64,000 nt of DNA from Lentisphaerae bacterium GWF2_50_93 (GTDB lineage: Bacteria > Verrucomicrobiota > Lentisphaeria > Victivallales > GWF2-50-93): contig MHBI01000053.1 in assembly GCA_001804815.1 (NCBI GenBank), positions 62,001 to 126,000 on the forward strand. Direction: 5' to 3'. Both the position numbers and the translations under genes were made by a program. Within the stretch, counting starts at the first letter, position 1, and each line of letters opens with the position of its first letter. The notes beneath the pieces are model-generated. The model searched no databases. It was not told where the DNA came from and was given only the letters and a program-made list of their open reading frames with translations. This document shows positions 53,940 through 63,336 of this stretch, piece by piece.

Positions 53940-54094
53940 TGTGCGGAATAACAGGAATACCATGCTCCCGCCACGCAAGAATGCAGGACAGGATCAAGGG
54001 GATGACTGAACGGTTATCACACCGCGACCCCGGCGGATGGGCCTACATCTCCCTGCTGCCCTGGAAAAATTCATCTGCAGGAGGAGCCAAGTAA
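53939..54094 (+). pseudogene. N-terminal remnant of glutamine-hydrolysing asparagine synthetase (asnB-like)
   Basis: ATG overlapping the flippase stop starts a 51-codon frame, MCGITGIPCSRHARM, then LSHRDPGGWAY, ending at TAA. The MCGI start with nucleophile Cys2 and the HRxPxGxG-like motif (normally HRGPDG) are those of class II glutamine amidotransferase domains of AsnB. The remaining ~550 residues are gone. The stop overlaps the next start, so translation coupling is kept. Confidence 0.65.
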
Positions 54095-55194
54095 TGGAAA
54101 AATCCAAAATCCGGATATGCATGATATCAGAAGCCATTTCCTCGCATACGCAGAGGATCACTGAAAGCCTTGCCTCGTCGGGAGGAGTGGAACTTCATCT
54201 GGTATCTTCATATCATGCCGAAATCAAGGGAGTCGTGATGCATCAGATGCCAATATATGATGGCAATCCGCTTAAGCAGATGATCAATATCCGAAGGATA
54301 AGAAAGCTATTCAAGGAGATAGGACCCGACATATATCATCTGTTTGGACTTTTCTCGGTTTCCAGCATCGGTTCCATGAGGCTAGTGAACGGGCTTTCCC
54401 CACTGATTGTCTCAGTATGGGGTTCTGACATTGACTCAGGAGCCGAAGCAAGTTTCAAATCCACCCTGATTCGTAAATACATCCTCTCAAAGGCCAGTCT
54501 TGTCATCTCCGTATCGGAATATCTCGCAGGAGAGACAAGAAAATACATATCCCCCAAGATCAGAATTGAAGTAATCTCCTGGCCCATCCATGAATTTCAT
54601 CCTCCAGAAAAGGCAAGGCCCGGCAATGGAAAGATATGCATTGGCTTTGCGAAGAAACTCTATGCCCTTTCGGGACCCGACATCCTTCTGAAAGCCTTCG
54701 CCGCCGCAAAGTCCATCAGCAAACAGGATATCCTCCTCAGGATTGCCGGCGACGGTGCAATGGAGAGCGAACTTAAAAAAATGGCAGATCAGCTCGGTGT
54801 AGCAGACTCCGTAGAATGGCTAGGACGCATTGAGGGCAAGAAACACATGAGGGCCTTCTATCATTCTGTAGATATCCTGGCAATGCCATCGAGACGCGAA
54901 TCTTTCGGCATGTCTGCGGCAGAAGCTTCCGCCACCGGGCTTCCCATCATTGCATCAAGAGTAGGTGGCCTTCCTGAAATTGTGGAAGACGGAGTTAACG
55001 GGTTCCTTGTCGAATCCGAGAACGTACAGGGATTCGCCAAAGCCATTTCAACACTTGCTGGCGATCCGGAACTTAGGATAAAAATGGGGCAGAAAGGTGT
55101 GGAAATGGCTGGGAGGAAATTCAGTACCGAGGCCACAGTTGGAAAACTGATCAGCGCCTATCGGCAGATTTTGGAAACCCGGCGCACGACCTGA
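54094..55194 (+). CDS. glycosyltransferase family 4
   Basis: 366 residues from the ATG at 54094, preceded by AGGAGG about nine bases upstream, inside the end of the asnB remnant. GT-B motifs: PDIYHLFGLFS, VSVWGSDID, GFAKKLYALSGPDILLKAF, LRIAGDGAMESELKKM and PSRRESFGMSAAEASATGLPIIASRVGGLPEIV. Its 3' end overlaps the convergent radical SAM gene by 44 bases. Sugar specificity unknown. Confidence 0.92.
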   Translation: MEKSKIRICMISEAISSHTQRITESLASSGGVELHLVSSYHAEIKGVVMHQMPIYDGNPLKQMINIRRIRKLFKEIGPDIYHLFGLFSVSSIGSMRLVNGLSPLIVSVWGSDIDSGAEASFKSTLIRKYILSKASLVISVSEYLAGETRKYISPKIRIEVISWPIHEFHPPEKARPGNGKICIGFAKKLYALSGPDILLKAFAAAKSISKQDILLRIAGDGAMESELKKMADQLGVADSVEWLGRIEGKKHMRAFYHSVDILAMPSRRESFGMSAAEASATGLPIIASRVGGLPEIVEDGVNGFLVESENVQGFAKAISTLAGDPELRIKMGQKGVEMAGRKFSTEATVGKLISAYRQILETRRTT

Positions 55195-56620
55195 TTTTTG
55201 CAACAATCCTGACAGTTAAGGCTGGAAATCCATCTGTCCTGAGAATGTTGCACGCTCCTTGCCAGTACCTGTAGAGCCCGAAGAACGATTCATTCATGTC
55301 ATACTTCACCATCAGATACAGGAGCCGGCTTCTGTAGTTTGACAAAAGCATCTGGTATTTGAATAGCCTTGCCTTATGGGCTTTGTCAAGATTAAGGCTT
55401 GATTCACCATAGAAATTTCCCATTATGGCATGTTCGGGATTGAAATATCCATCCCTGACAAGCCGGTCATAGAGATCCGTCCCTCTCATCGGATAATATG
55501 TAGTCGTCTGGACCGAATCGGGCCGCGCCTCCTTCAGAAGCGCAAGCGTCCTGAAAATTGTATCCCTGTCCTCGCCAGGGAACCCGACCATGGTGAACGC
55601 GTGGCTGCGCAGTCCGTATTTCCGTGCCGTCCTGAAAGCGGATATGATAGTTTCCTGCGAATGCAGCCTGTTCAGAAGATTCCTGCGCATTTCCTCGTCG
55701 CCGGACTCTATGCCAATGTGTACTCTTATTGCGCCTGCCTCCCTGATGAGCCTGACTTTCTCATCAGTCATGTTCTCGGGCCTTTCCATGAAAAAGAAGG
55801 GAAGTCCAATTTCCTTCCTGTATGTTTTACCGAACTTCGCAAGCCGGTCGGTATTTGTAAGTATGACTTCATCCAGGAAGAACAGTCCTTCTGCCTTATA
55901 GATCTCATTGAACAGCCTTATTTCCCTAATAATTCTTTCAGGCGACTTCTCACGCCTCCATGCACCTTTTCCCTTGAAAAGCTTTCTCAGGAAGTTGTTG
56001 TTGCAATAGGCGCATGAAAAGGGACAGCCGCGGCTTCCCTCGAAGGTTCCAATTATCTTCTCCCCTTTTTCAAAATGCCTGGAAAGGGGCGAACTGAGAT
56101 AATAGGTGTCGTCGAATATCTTCCAGTCCGGGATCGGCAGAGTGTCAAGATCGGATACAAGCTCCCTCAGTTCGTTCCTGATTATCTTCCCTTCCTTGAA
56201 GACATGCGTTCCCCTGATATCGTCAAGACTCCTTCCGTCCCTCGCGTTTCTCAGTATCTCCCTGAAGGTCTCCTCCCCCTCGCCTATAACCGACACGTCT
56301 GCTATTTCAAGCACTTCATCTGGTACCGCGGTGACATGAGGTCCTCCGAAAATCCTGATCGGCCTCCCCCTTTCCATGCCTTCGAAGAGAATTTTGACAA
56401 GAGGCCATTCGTTAGTCCTGCACGAAACAGCGAGGATGTCGGGCTCGTATGATGACATCTTCTCCTTGAACGCTGCAAGCTCTTCTCCCCTTGGGGTACT
56501 GTGGAAATCAATGACCTCGCATTCGCTTCCCTCCTCCTTTGCAACCGCTGAAAGCATGCATATCCCAAGCTGCGGCGCCAAATTCCTCTGTATGTCCGGA
56601 TAGACAAATAGTATTTTCAT
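55151..56620 (-). CDS. B12-binding-domain radical SAM protein
   Basis: 489 residues. A cobalamin-binding-like Rossmann domain (1-140: ILFVYPDIQRNLAPQLGI, IRIFGGPHVTAVPDE, VIGEGEETF) lacks the DxHxxG base-off motif, as in BchE-type enzymes. The radical SAM domain has GCPFSCAYCNNN near 205 for the [4Fe-4S] cluster and IGIESGDEEMRRNL near 300. It may methylate or rearrange a glycan or lipid precursor. ATGA overlaps couple it to the FkbM gene upstream. Confidence 0.9.
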   Translation of the reverse strand: MKILFVYPDIQRNLAPQLGICMLSAVAKEEGSECEVIDFHSTPRGEELAAFKEKMSSYEPDILAVSCRTNEWPLVKILFEGMERGRPIRIFGGPHVTAVPDEVLEIADVSVIGEGEETFREILRNARDGRSLDDIRGTHVFKEGKIIRNELRELVSDLDTLPIPDWKIFDDTYYLSSPLSRHFEKGEKIIGTFEGSRGCPFSCAYCNNNFLRKLFKGKGAWRREKSPERIIREIRLFNEIYKAEGLFFLDEVILTNTDRLAKFGKTYRKEIGLPFFFMERPENMTDEKVRLIREAGAIRVHIGIESGDEEMRRNLLNRLHSQETIISAFRTARKYGLRSHAFTMVGFPGEDRDTIFRTLALLKEARPDSVQTTTYYPMRGTDLYDRLVRDGYFNPEHAIMGNFYGESSLNLDKAHKARLFKYQMLLSNYRSRLLYLMVKYDMNESFFGLYRYWQGACNILRTDGFPALTVRIVAKIRSCAGFPKSADRR

Positions 56621-57498
56621 GTTGATTTCTCCATTTCAGGCCCCTCCTGCTTAGAAACATGTACCAGAGAATCTATATAATGGATATCCCTGACTGCTAT
56701 TATGTTATAATATCCGCTAAGATTGCATGTGTCTTTTGAAACTTCTTCACATCTCCTGTCATCGAACAGCCTGAAGCATTTGAATCCTGATTTCCATATG
56801 AAGTCAAAGACGTCTTTTGCATGATATCCGTACTTGACGAAATGTTGTTCTGAAATTTCAACGTTGACGCATCCTGTCCTCTTCAGCGTTTCCATGGCTC
56901 CTTTAAGGACAAACAGCTCATAGCCCTCTACATCGATCTTGAGCAAATCTATCTTTCCGATATCTCGGAGCAAGTCATCCAGTTTCCCGGCTTTTGTCGG
57001 AATTCCTTCCCTGTCGTCCACTATCCTGTTGCATTCATCCTCCTCATAATCGCTGAAAGAAACCGGGGCTTCTCCATCTCCGACAGCAACATTGAATGTT
57101 GATACGTTGGCAAGTCCGTTCAAGGAAGTATTCCTGTTCAGATATCCGAATATCTCAGGATGGGCCTCAAAGGCATAGACTTTTCCACCAGTCCCTGTCC
57201 TGAGGGCAGCGGAGATGACGGTTGTACCGATATTAGCTCCGACATCTACAACGATATTTCCCGGACGTATGCAAGGCAGCATATCATATGGGCGCGAACC
57301 CGGCAGAAGCCAAAGATCGGCAGATATCGACGTAGGAAAGAGATATAGCCTGTACCCGCCTGCGTCGAATTTGATGAACGGGCCCAGCCCAGCAATCCTC
57401 ATGATCCTCAAAAATACGTAATGAAAGGGTTTCCGATGCGAAAAGAGGTTCCGCCAATATCCGAAGCTGAATACTTTACCAGGAATACCTTTCTTCAT
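56617..57498 (-). CDS. FkbM-family methyltransferase
   Basis: 293 residues from the ATG at 57498 (AGAGGA five bases upstream); a GTG eight codons earlier is less likely. FkbM signatures: VVDVGANIGTTVISAAL, VYAFEAHPEIFGYLNRN, IDLLKIDVEGYELFVLKGA and NVEISEQHFVKYG. These methylate sugar hydroxyls or similar. It is likely to tailor the surface glycan and is coupled to the radical SAM gene. Confidence 0.92.
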   Translation of the reverse strand: MKKGIPGKVFSFGYWRNLFSHRKPFHYVFLRIMRIAGLGPFIKFDAGGYRLYLFPTSISADLWLLPGSRPYDMLPCIRPGNIVVDVGANIGTTVISAALRTGTGGKVYAFEAHPEIFGYLNRNTSLNGLANVSTFNVAVGDGEAPVSFSDYEEDECNRIVDDREGIPTKAGKLDDLLRDIGKIDLLKIDVEGYELFVLKGAMETLKRTGCVNVEISEQHFVKYGYHAKDVFDFIWKSGFKCFRLFDDRRCEEVSKDTCNLSGYYNIIAVRDIHYIDSLVHVSKQEGPEMEKST

Positions 57499-57537
57499 GG
57501 AATCCTCTTTAATTACAGCCACTTCCCGTTACCCCGA

Positions 57538-58227
57538 TTATTTATTGACTAAATCTCTACTTGCTTCATATATATAGAAATCAGAGAGCGATCCAGTCTG
57601 ATCTCTGCCATTGAATGGGAATCTATTCGGAATATGGCTTTTAAGTTTCCAGTTTAAGGCAAATGCATCAACCCATCTGGTGAACTTCCTGCGTTTTTCA
57701 TGATATATATGTTCATCGTCATAATCCGATGAATATATAATAACAAATCGTTCCGACGAACTGAACAGCCTTTCCATATGGGAATTATAAATATCATCCT
57801 CGATCAGATGATAGATAACATCCATTGAAAGCGTCAATTGCGCCTTTTCCCCCATATATTCAGACATCATCTTAAAACTCTTGGTCTTGTCATTCCTAAA
57901 GAAATCACTGCATATTTCTATCGCCTTTGGGCTTATGTCAAAACCCACATATGATGGATATTCTGCAAGTTTCAATTGATTCCCGTCACCGCACCCATAT
58001 TCAATTATTGAAGTGACCCTATTATCCTTTACAAACCCGTTGATTATTTCCGCCTTGAATTCTGCAAGCCTGTTATACGATCCTTCCCCAGAATTTCCCC
58101 CTGTGGCATATCTTTGGATCCAGTAACCCTCAGATCCCGGAAAAGGTTTTTGCTTGAAAAACAAATTCCTATGAATCCTAGTTATCGCAGGTCCGACCAC
58201 CGGTATTCTCTTGATTATTTCCCTCAT
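57538..58227 (-). CDS. class I SAM-dependent methyltransferase
   Basis: 229 residues from the ATG at 58227; the ATG at 58236 abuts the ribosome site AAGGA and is therefore less likely. TSIIEYGCGDGNQLKLAEYPSYVGFDISPKAIEI is SAM motif I to II; LTLSMDVIYHLIEDD follows. The basic, hydrophobic start resembles a membrane-associated end. It likely modifies a sugar. Codon use is more AT-rich than its neighbours, suggesting recent transfer. Confidence 0.85.
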   Translation of the reverse strand: MREIIKRIPVVGPAITRIHRNLFFKQKPFPGSEGYWIQRYATGGNSGEGSYNRLAEFKAEIINGFVKDNRVTSIIEYGCGDGNQLKLAEYPSYVGFDISPKAIEICSDFFRNDKTKSFKMMSEYMGEKAQLTLSMDVIYHLIEDDIYNSHMERLFSSSERFVIIYSSDYDDEHIYHEKRRKFTRWVDAFALNWKLKSHIPNRFPFNGRDQTGSLSDFYIYEASRDLVNK

Positions 58228-58294
58228 GCCATGCATCCTTCGAAGAAATGATAGATTACCGCCCGAAAAAAACTCTTATGTCATCCGGGAATGA

Positions 58295-59473
58295 TTACTT
58301 TTTCGACTTGGCTTTGGACATGATTTCAAGCATCCTTATTGCAATATGCCGCCAAGTATAGTTATCCTCTATAAGCCTGCGCCCATTCTTCCCGAGCCTT
58401 TCGCGGAGCGCAGGATCCTTTAGAAGCCTTATGATTGCATCTGAAAGCTCAGTATTGCTTGCGGGATCTATGACAAGGCCGCAATCGCCCTTCTCGACTA
58501 TATCGGATACGCCCTCGCACCTGGTTATGATCACCGGCGTCCCGGCTGCGGAATATTCAAGCGACTTCATCGACGACCTGTATCGTCCAACTCCCATCTC
58601 GGCTGGATACGGCGTAAGTCCGATATCAAAAAGGCTGCAGTATACAGGAACCTTTTCCCAGGGCTGATATCCGGCAAAGATAAAATTGTCCTTAACCCCC
58701 GCCTTCTCCGCCATTTCTGGCAGCTTGTCACCCCAGATACCATGCCCGACTATCACGAACTTCGTATTTGGAAACTCCTTTATCACGGCAGGTGCGGCCT
58801 CCATCATCTTGTCTATGCCGGACCACGGGAAGATATATCCTACAAAACCTACGTAAAAAACATCTGGAGGAAGCCCTAACTCGGCCGCAGCCTTCTCCTT
58901 CGGAATAGGCCGGCACCTCTCGGCATCGACACCGTTATAGACGAAATTTGCCACACCTTCCCTTATCTTGTAATCCGCAGTTATCTTCTCCCTGATCACT
59001 GGTGTCACACAGAAAAGAGCATCGGTAAGCTTATAGTTGATGTATTCGAACATCCTCACGATCCATATCCTGAACTTACCATGGCCCCCCATGATCATCT
59101 CGTCGACATAGTATCCATGGACATGCATGCAATGGACCGCACCCAGCAGCTTGGCAGCAAAAACTCCAGTTATGCTGTAGAAAACACAGTTTTCGTATAT
59201 TACGTCACACTTTTCCCTGATCCCGTACCACATGAGATACAAAAAAAGGGAAATCTCCATGGTTATCAGGTTCAGATACTTCATCTTGATAAAAGGCAGA
59301 TAAACCACCTTATAAGGAAGACTGCCCCTGTACGGCTTCTGGCTGGCCACAAAAAGGGTGAGCTTGTTTCCCTCCCCCTGCAGATTCCTGCATACCTCAA
59401 GAAGATGAACCATTCCTCCGGGAGTGCTCTTCTCCCCGGAAAGATCACTGAATCCCGTAACGAAAATATTCAT
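58295..59473 (-). CDS. glycosyltransferase family 4
   Basis: 392 residues. GT-B motifs: STPGGMVHLLEVCRNL, MHVHGYYVDEMI, FVYNGVDAERCRPI, FVGYIFPWSGIDKMMEAAP, and MKSLEYSAAGTPVIITRCEGVSDIV with the C-terminal Glu pair. It overlaps the next glycosyltransferase by ATGA. Sugar unknown. Confidence 0.92.
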   Translation of the reverse strand: MNIFVTGFSDLSGEKSTPGGMVHLLEVCRNLQGEGNKLTLFVASQKPYRGSLPYKVVYLPFIKMKYLNLITMEISLFLYLMWYGIREKCDVIYENCVFYSITGVFAAKLLGAVHCMHVHGYYVDEMIMGGHGKFRIWIVRMFEYINYKLTDALFCVTPVIREKITADYKIREGVANFVYNGVDAERCRPIPKEKAAAELGLPPDVFYVGFVGYIFPWSGIDKMMEAAPAVIKEFPNTKFVIVGHGIWGDKLPEMAEKAGVKDNFIFAGYQPWEKVPVYCSLFDIGLTPYPAEMGVGRYRSSMKSLEYSAAGTPVIITRCEGVSDIVEKGDCGLVIDPASNTELSDAIIRLLKDPALRERLGKNGRRLIEDNYTWRHIAIRMLEIMSKAKSKK

Positions 59474-60642
59474 TTGATGCTCCTATCATTGATGAATCCA
59501 ATTGTGTCGCCTACTATCTTCTTCCATGTGAGATTTCTTTCGATGAAAGCCCTTCCTCTCTTTCCCATGCCAGCCCTTTCCTCCTCCTTCATACCGTAGA
59601 GGAGCTTCACTTTATCAACAAACGAATCCCTGTCCCCCTTCTCATACACGATACCTGATGAGTTTGCAATCAGAAGTTTGTCCACTCCCGGATAGTTTGT
59701 CCCTATGACCGGCCTCTCGCAGGCCATGTATGAGGCAAGCTTGAGCGGGGAGACTTCATATGTCGGATCCTCGAATTTCAGGGTCGATGCCGCCACGTTG
59801 AAACAGGATATGAACTGGGCTGCGTCGTCCCATGGGATCTGCCCCGGAGCGGTGAACAAGTCTCCGAGTCCTTCGTCGGATATCCTCTTCTTCATCCGGC
59901 TCCATATCGGTTCCTGTCCTCCCCCTATCATGAAATGAACCTCCGGAATGGAACTCTTTATCCTCCCTGCGGTATCCATCAGTATGTCAATATCCTGCCA
60001 TTCGAACAGGCTCCCGAGATATCCTACTATGAACGCATTCTCCGGCACTTTGAATTTTTTTCTGCTTTCCAGCATGTCATAAGGATGGAACCTGCTCTCA
60101 TTTACCCCGTTCGGCACGATCTTTATCTTCTCCATGCCCACATGATACCTGCTTTCAATCCAATCCCTGATCTTTGCCGTTACCGCAATGACACTTCCTG
60201 CATTCTTATAGACGTATGATTCAACCAATCCTATGATGAATAATTTCAGACGACTATTTTCGCTGAGCTTCAGTTCCTCATCAAGTATTCCGTTTATCTC
60301 GACCGCATACGGTATCCCGCTCTTGCGCACAGCAAATACCGATGACGGAGAGATCAGGGAAAACCTCTCATAGATTATGTCCGGCTTCATTTCACGCACA
60401 TGCTTCTTAATCGTCCTGTGCGCCTTCAGCAGCCTCGAAACATATGAAATCCCTGAAGATGACGGTCTTTCAGTCTGAACAACCTTGAACTTTCCATCCC
60501 ATCCTATTTTTGCAAGAAAGACCGGATCTATTGAAGTCACTATCTCGATCTCGTGTCCAAGCTCAGCAGCAGCTTCCACCCACTCGCGCGTATGATATGG
60601 CATATCGCCGTATTTATGGAAAAATATGTAAAGTATCTTCAT
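59470..60642 (-). CDS. glycosyltransferase family 4
   Basis: 390 residues from the ATG at 60642, which overlaps the stop of the upstream methyltransferase by four bases. Motifs: PYHTREWVEAAAELGHEI, YERFSLISPSSVFAV, KIVPNGVNESRFHPYD, GYLGSLFEWQDIDIL and PLKLASYMACERPVIGTNYPGVDKL. Similar in type to the downstream gene; the two may act in succession on the same glycan. Confidence 0.92.
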   Translation of the reverse strand: MKILYIFFHKYGDMPYHTREWVEAAAELGHEIEIVTSIDPVFLAKIGWDGKFKVVQTERPSSSGISYVSRLLKAHRTIKKHVREMKPDIIYERFSLISPSSVFAVRKSGIPYAVEINGILDEELKLSENSRLKLFIIGLVESYVYKNAGSVIAVTAKIRDWIESRYHVGMEKIKIVPNGVNESRFHPYDMLESRKKFKVPENAFIVGYLGSLFEWQDIDILMDTAGRIKSSIPEVHFMIGGGQEPIWSRMKKRISDEGLGDLFTAPGQIPWDDAAQFISCFNVAASTLKFEDPTYEVSPLKLASYMACERPVIGTNYPGVDKLLIANSSGIVYEKGDRDSFVDKVKLLYGMKEEERAGMGKRGRAFIERNLTWKKIVGDTIGFINDRSIK

Positions 60643-61622
60643 CCGCGTTTCCCTTTCAGGATATATCCGTTGGAAAATAAAGACGGACACAGGAGGGAAC
60701 CCGGGTTCTTGTCATAGAAATATTCCACTTCCACCCATTTCCTTCGCTTCAGGATCTCCGAAAGATCCTTTGCCGAGACAAGAGCTGTATGACCGCCGGA
60801 TTTTCCTGACCAGGCAATATTATATCTCAAAGGATTCCTTAATCTAAGTGCATCGAGCATCCTCTTGACAACCAAGCTCAGTCTTGTCTTGTTGAAATTA
60901 TCGGTATGCATGAAAATCATCGAGCCAGTATCGGCAACTTTCTCGATTTCCCCGAAAAGCTTTTCCTTATCGTCAATATGCTCCACGACGTCAGCCAATG
61001 TGATAAGATCAAATTTTCTTTCGAAGTTCGGTAGCCCCAACGCATTTCCCTCGTTGAATTCTACCCTCATGGCATATTCATATTTCTGCATTAAGAATTC
61101 TTTTATCCTGGTACTCTCCCTGATATTCCTGTCAATCCCTATTACATTCATCCCCTTCTCGGCAAGCAGATATGACAATTGCCCGATGCCGCATCCTATG
61201 TCCAGGCAGGTCTTGCCGCCCGGTTCTATATATTTGCATATCAATTCACTTATCGACCTGACCCTGTCAAACTGTACTCCCAGGAGGTTCAGAAGCTTTT
61301 TCTGGTTCTCGGGAAGCAATGAACTGAATGCTTCGGATTCCTTTAGGAATTCAAAATGCCCGAGAAGCCCCATGAAATATGACATATCCTTATCTTCCTC
61401 GAAATATGTCTCAAAGACAAGAAATATAAGAAATTCTCTCGCTGCCTCTATGTTGCCGCATTTCTGTACAAGCCCGCTCAGCCTCCCCTTGTCTCCTGGA
61501 ATAGCACCAGCCTCTATTTTTGTCATCCTCTCAAGCGTCCTGTCAATGCAGGCTTTCTCCCTGAAAAGACCTTCAAGCGTCTTCCTCGCAAATGCAATAT
61601 CCTTTTCCACTTCAGTTATCAT
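60639..61622 (-). CDS. class I SAM-dependent methyltransferase with N-terminal helical region
   Basis: 327 residues from the ATG at 61622, which overlaps the previous stop (ATGA). Residues 1-135 are helical with no recognised domain; the methyltransferase core follows with KTCLDIGCGIGQLSYLLAEKGMNVIGIDRN, FDLITLADVVEHIDD and GSMIFMHTDN. UbiG-like by sequence type. It probably methylates a glycan component. Confidence 0.85.
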   Translation of the reverse strand: MITEVEKDIAFARKTLEGLFREKACIDRTLERMTKIEAGAIPGDKGRLSGLVQKCGNIEAAREFLIFLVFETYFEEDKDMSYFMGLLGHFEFLKESEAFSSLLPENQKKLLNLLGVQFDRVRSISELICKYIEPGGKTCLDIGCGIGQLSYLLAEKGMNVIGIDRNIRESTRIKEFLMQKYEYAMRVEFNEGNALGLPNFERKFDLITLADVVEHIDDKEKLFGEIEKVADTGSMIFMHTDNFNKTRLSLVVKRMLDALRLRNPLRYNIAWSGKSGGHTALVSAKDLSEILKRRKWVEVEYFYDKNPGSLLCPSLFSNGYILKGKRG

Positions 61623-62344
61623 CCTTTCGTCCCCTTGCATGAGAATATGCACGTGAATCCTAAAAACGTGTCAGGCTGGTTATGGTTGAATTCATTCATA
61701 ATCCTTTCCATGGCAATTTTTTCCCTACTGGCGAAGGCCTCAATTTCATGAAAGGTCATGAACCTGTCCGAGATGTTCCTCCCCAAAAAGGCAGATTTAG
61801 GGAACAGCGTGTGCAAAATCACCTTGAGCGGATAAAGGGCTCTGCGGATCTCGCAGTGTGCAACATCCAACAATAACCGCCTCAGATAATAGCCCGAGCC
61901 ATGGTTGTTGAACATTACAAGTCGCCCTCCAGGCTTCAGTAGCCTGGCAAAAACACACATGGCCCTGCCCGTATCAACATATTGAATTACAGAATTGCAC
62001 AAAATCAGGTCCACGCTGAACGCTTCAAAACGTGCCGGCAAATTCTCATATGTATCATTTATGAATAAACAGTTGGCAATCCCCCTCTCCAGTGCTTCTT
62101 TGCCAGCATGCTCCATCAGATATTTATCCTTATCTATCCCGTACACTTCGGCCTCCGGATTCAATTTTGCGACGGCAATCATCCACTGACCGGATCCGCA
62201 TCCTACGTCTACAACCCTCTTCATCCCTTCCAACCTATGCTTGCACAGCGCTTCGACGTACTTGTCTATCCCGAGCGAATAGACCTCCCGCGAATACGCA
62301 TCCAATTCGGCCTTCCTCTCAAGACTTGTACATCCGTCATCCAT
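61619..62344 (-). CDS. class I SAM-dependent methyltransferase
   Basis: 241 residues from the ATG at 62344, overlapping the deacetylase gene by eight bases. VVDVGCGSGQWMIAVAKLNPEAEVYGIDKD, VDLILCNSVIQYVDTGRAM and LKPGGRLVMFNNH define the core. A GGAGA element precedes the start. It is part of the same coupled minus-strand operon. Confidence 0.85.
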   Translation of the reverse strand: MDDGCTSLERKAELDAYSREVYSLGIDKYVEALCKHRLEGMKRVVDVGCGSGQWMIAVAKLNPEAEVYGIDKDKYLMEHAGKEALERGIANCLFINDTYENLPARFEAFSVDLILCNSVIQYVDTGRAMCVFARLLKPGGRLVMFNNHGSGYYLRRLLLDVAHCEIRRALYPLKVILHTLFPKSAFLGRNISDRFMTFHEIEAFASREKIAMERIMNEFNHNQPDTFLGFTCIFSCKGTKG

Positions 62345-63176
62345 TCCTACACATCTCCAAGGCTCTCGCATTATCCTTTGCTATTTCTATCCTGGGGTTA
62401 TTAATGGCCATCATGAAGACGTTGCGCCAGAACCCGTAGTTCCCCGGAAGAAAGTTCCCTATGTGCGTCATATAACTGTGAATAATCGGATTGCATAATG
62501 TCCGTCGCAACCGGATATTGTTCAAAAGAGTCCTAGGTATCATGTGTTTTGAAACGGTCTCAATCGACACCTCCCTTATCTCAATGTCACTGTTGTATAT
62601 CCCGAGTTCCTCGCGTTCGACAAAATCAAGATACTCTGAATCATCCCATGAATAAAGATGATCGTCATAATGAATTCTTTTAAACGACACGAGGTATTTA
62701 ACACCGAATTCGGAAGCTAACCTGTCGGTCACCCCCCTCTCCCAGGCATGGAACGGAGGAACAAACAGTGAAGGGAACGCCAAACCCCAATCCTTGAATA
62801 TCTCTGCGCTCTTAACAATACGCTCCCTCTGGATTTCCTCTGAAACAGTCGTATTGCTGTCAAGACAAAAGAACTCTCCGATATGACCTTCATGACTGTG
62901 CACAAGGCCATGGTATCCGATCTCAATGTGCTCCTCATTGTCCTTCAGGAATTCGACAAGATCATTCGCATATCCAATAGACTCCCCGCATCCTGACAAA
63001 TTCTTCCTGTCAAGAAATTTCATCGTCAGGCATATGGGAATTCTCATCCTGAACTCCTTCGCCAGTTTCAATATCGATTCATATGTGTCCATTCCAACAG
63101 GCCGTCTCTTTCCCTGCTTTCCAGCATCAGGGAAGGCTCCGTCATCAATAATTATGAAAAATGGATACTTCTTCAT
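62337..63176 (-). CDS. polysaccharide deacetylase-like protein (DUF2334 type)
   Basis: 279 residues from the ATG at 63176 with AAGGA six bases upstream. NodB-like metal motifs are present: FIIIDDGAFPD (Asp pair) near the start, GYHGLVHSHEGH (His pair) near 95 and FVPPFHAWERGV near 140. No signal peptide, so it would act in the cytoplasm, perhaps removing acetyl groups from sugar intermediates. It is the first gene of the coupled operon that runs to 58.3 kb. Confidence 0.8.
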   Translation of the reverse strand: MKKYPFFIIIDDGAFPDAGKQGKRRPVGMDTYESILKLAKEFRMRIPICLTMKFLDRKNLSGCGESIGYANDLVEFLKDNEEHIEIGYHGLVHSHEGHIGEFFCLDSNTTVSEEIQRERIVKSAEIFKDWGLAFPSLFVPPFHAWERGVTDRLASEFGVKYLVSFKRIHYDDHLYSWDDSEYLDFVEREELGIYNSDIEIREVSIETVSKHMIPRTLLNNIRLRRTLCNPIIHSYMTHIGNFLPGNYGFWRNVFMMAINNPRIEIAKDNARALEMCRNG

Positions 63177-63256
63177 TGCAGATCCTTTACAGTTCAACCA
63201 TTAGGCTCCTGCTTCAGCTTTGAGCCAAAAATACACGAAGGACAAGATCTATTAAG

Positions 63257-63336
63257 CACTAATCTACACTAGCAGGACACTAACATGAAACATATGCGTT
63301 GAATATTATTTAGTGTACCCTTAGTGTCTGTTAGTG
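63257..63336. repeat. CACTAA/TTAGTG word cluster
   Basis: CACTAA, ACACTAG and ACACTAAC (63257-63290) are followed by TTAGTGT, TTAGTGTC and GTTAGTG (63309-63336), giving several possible pairings across an AT-rich centre. The right part encodes the last residues of the upstream-strand glycosyltransferase. Confidence 0.4.
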
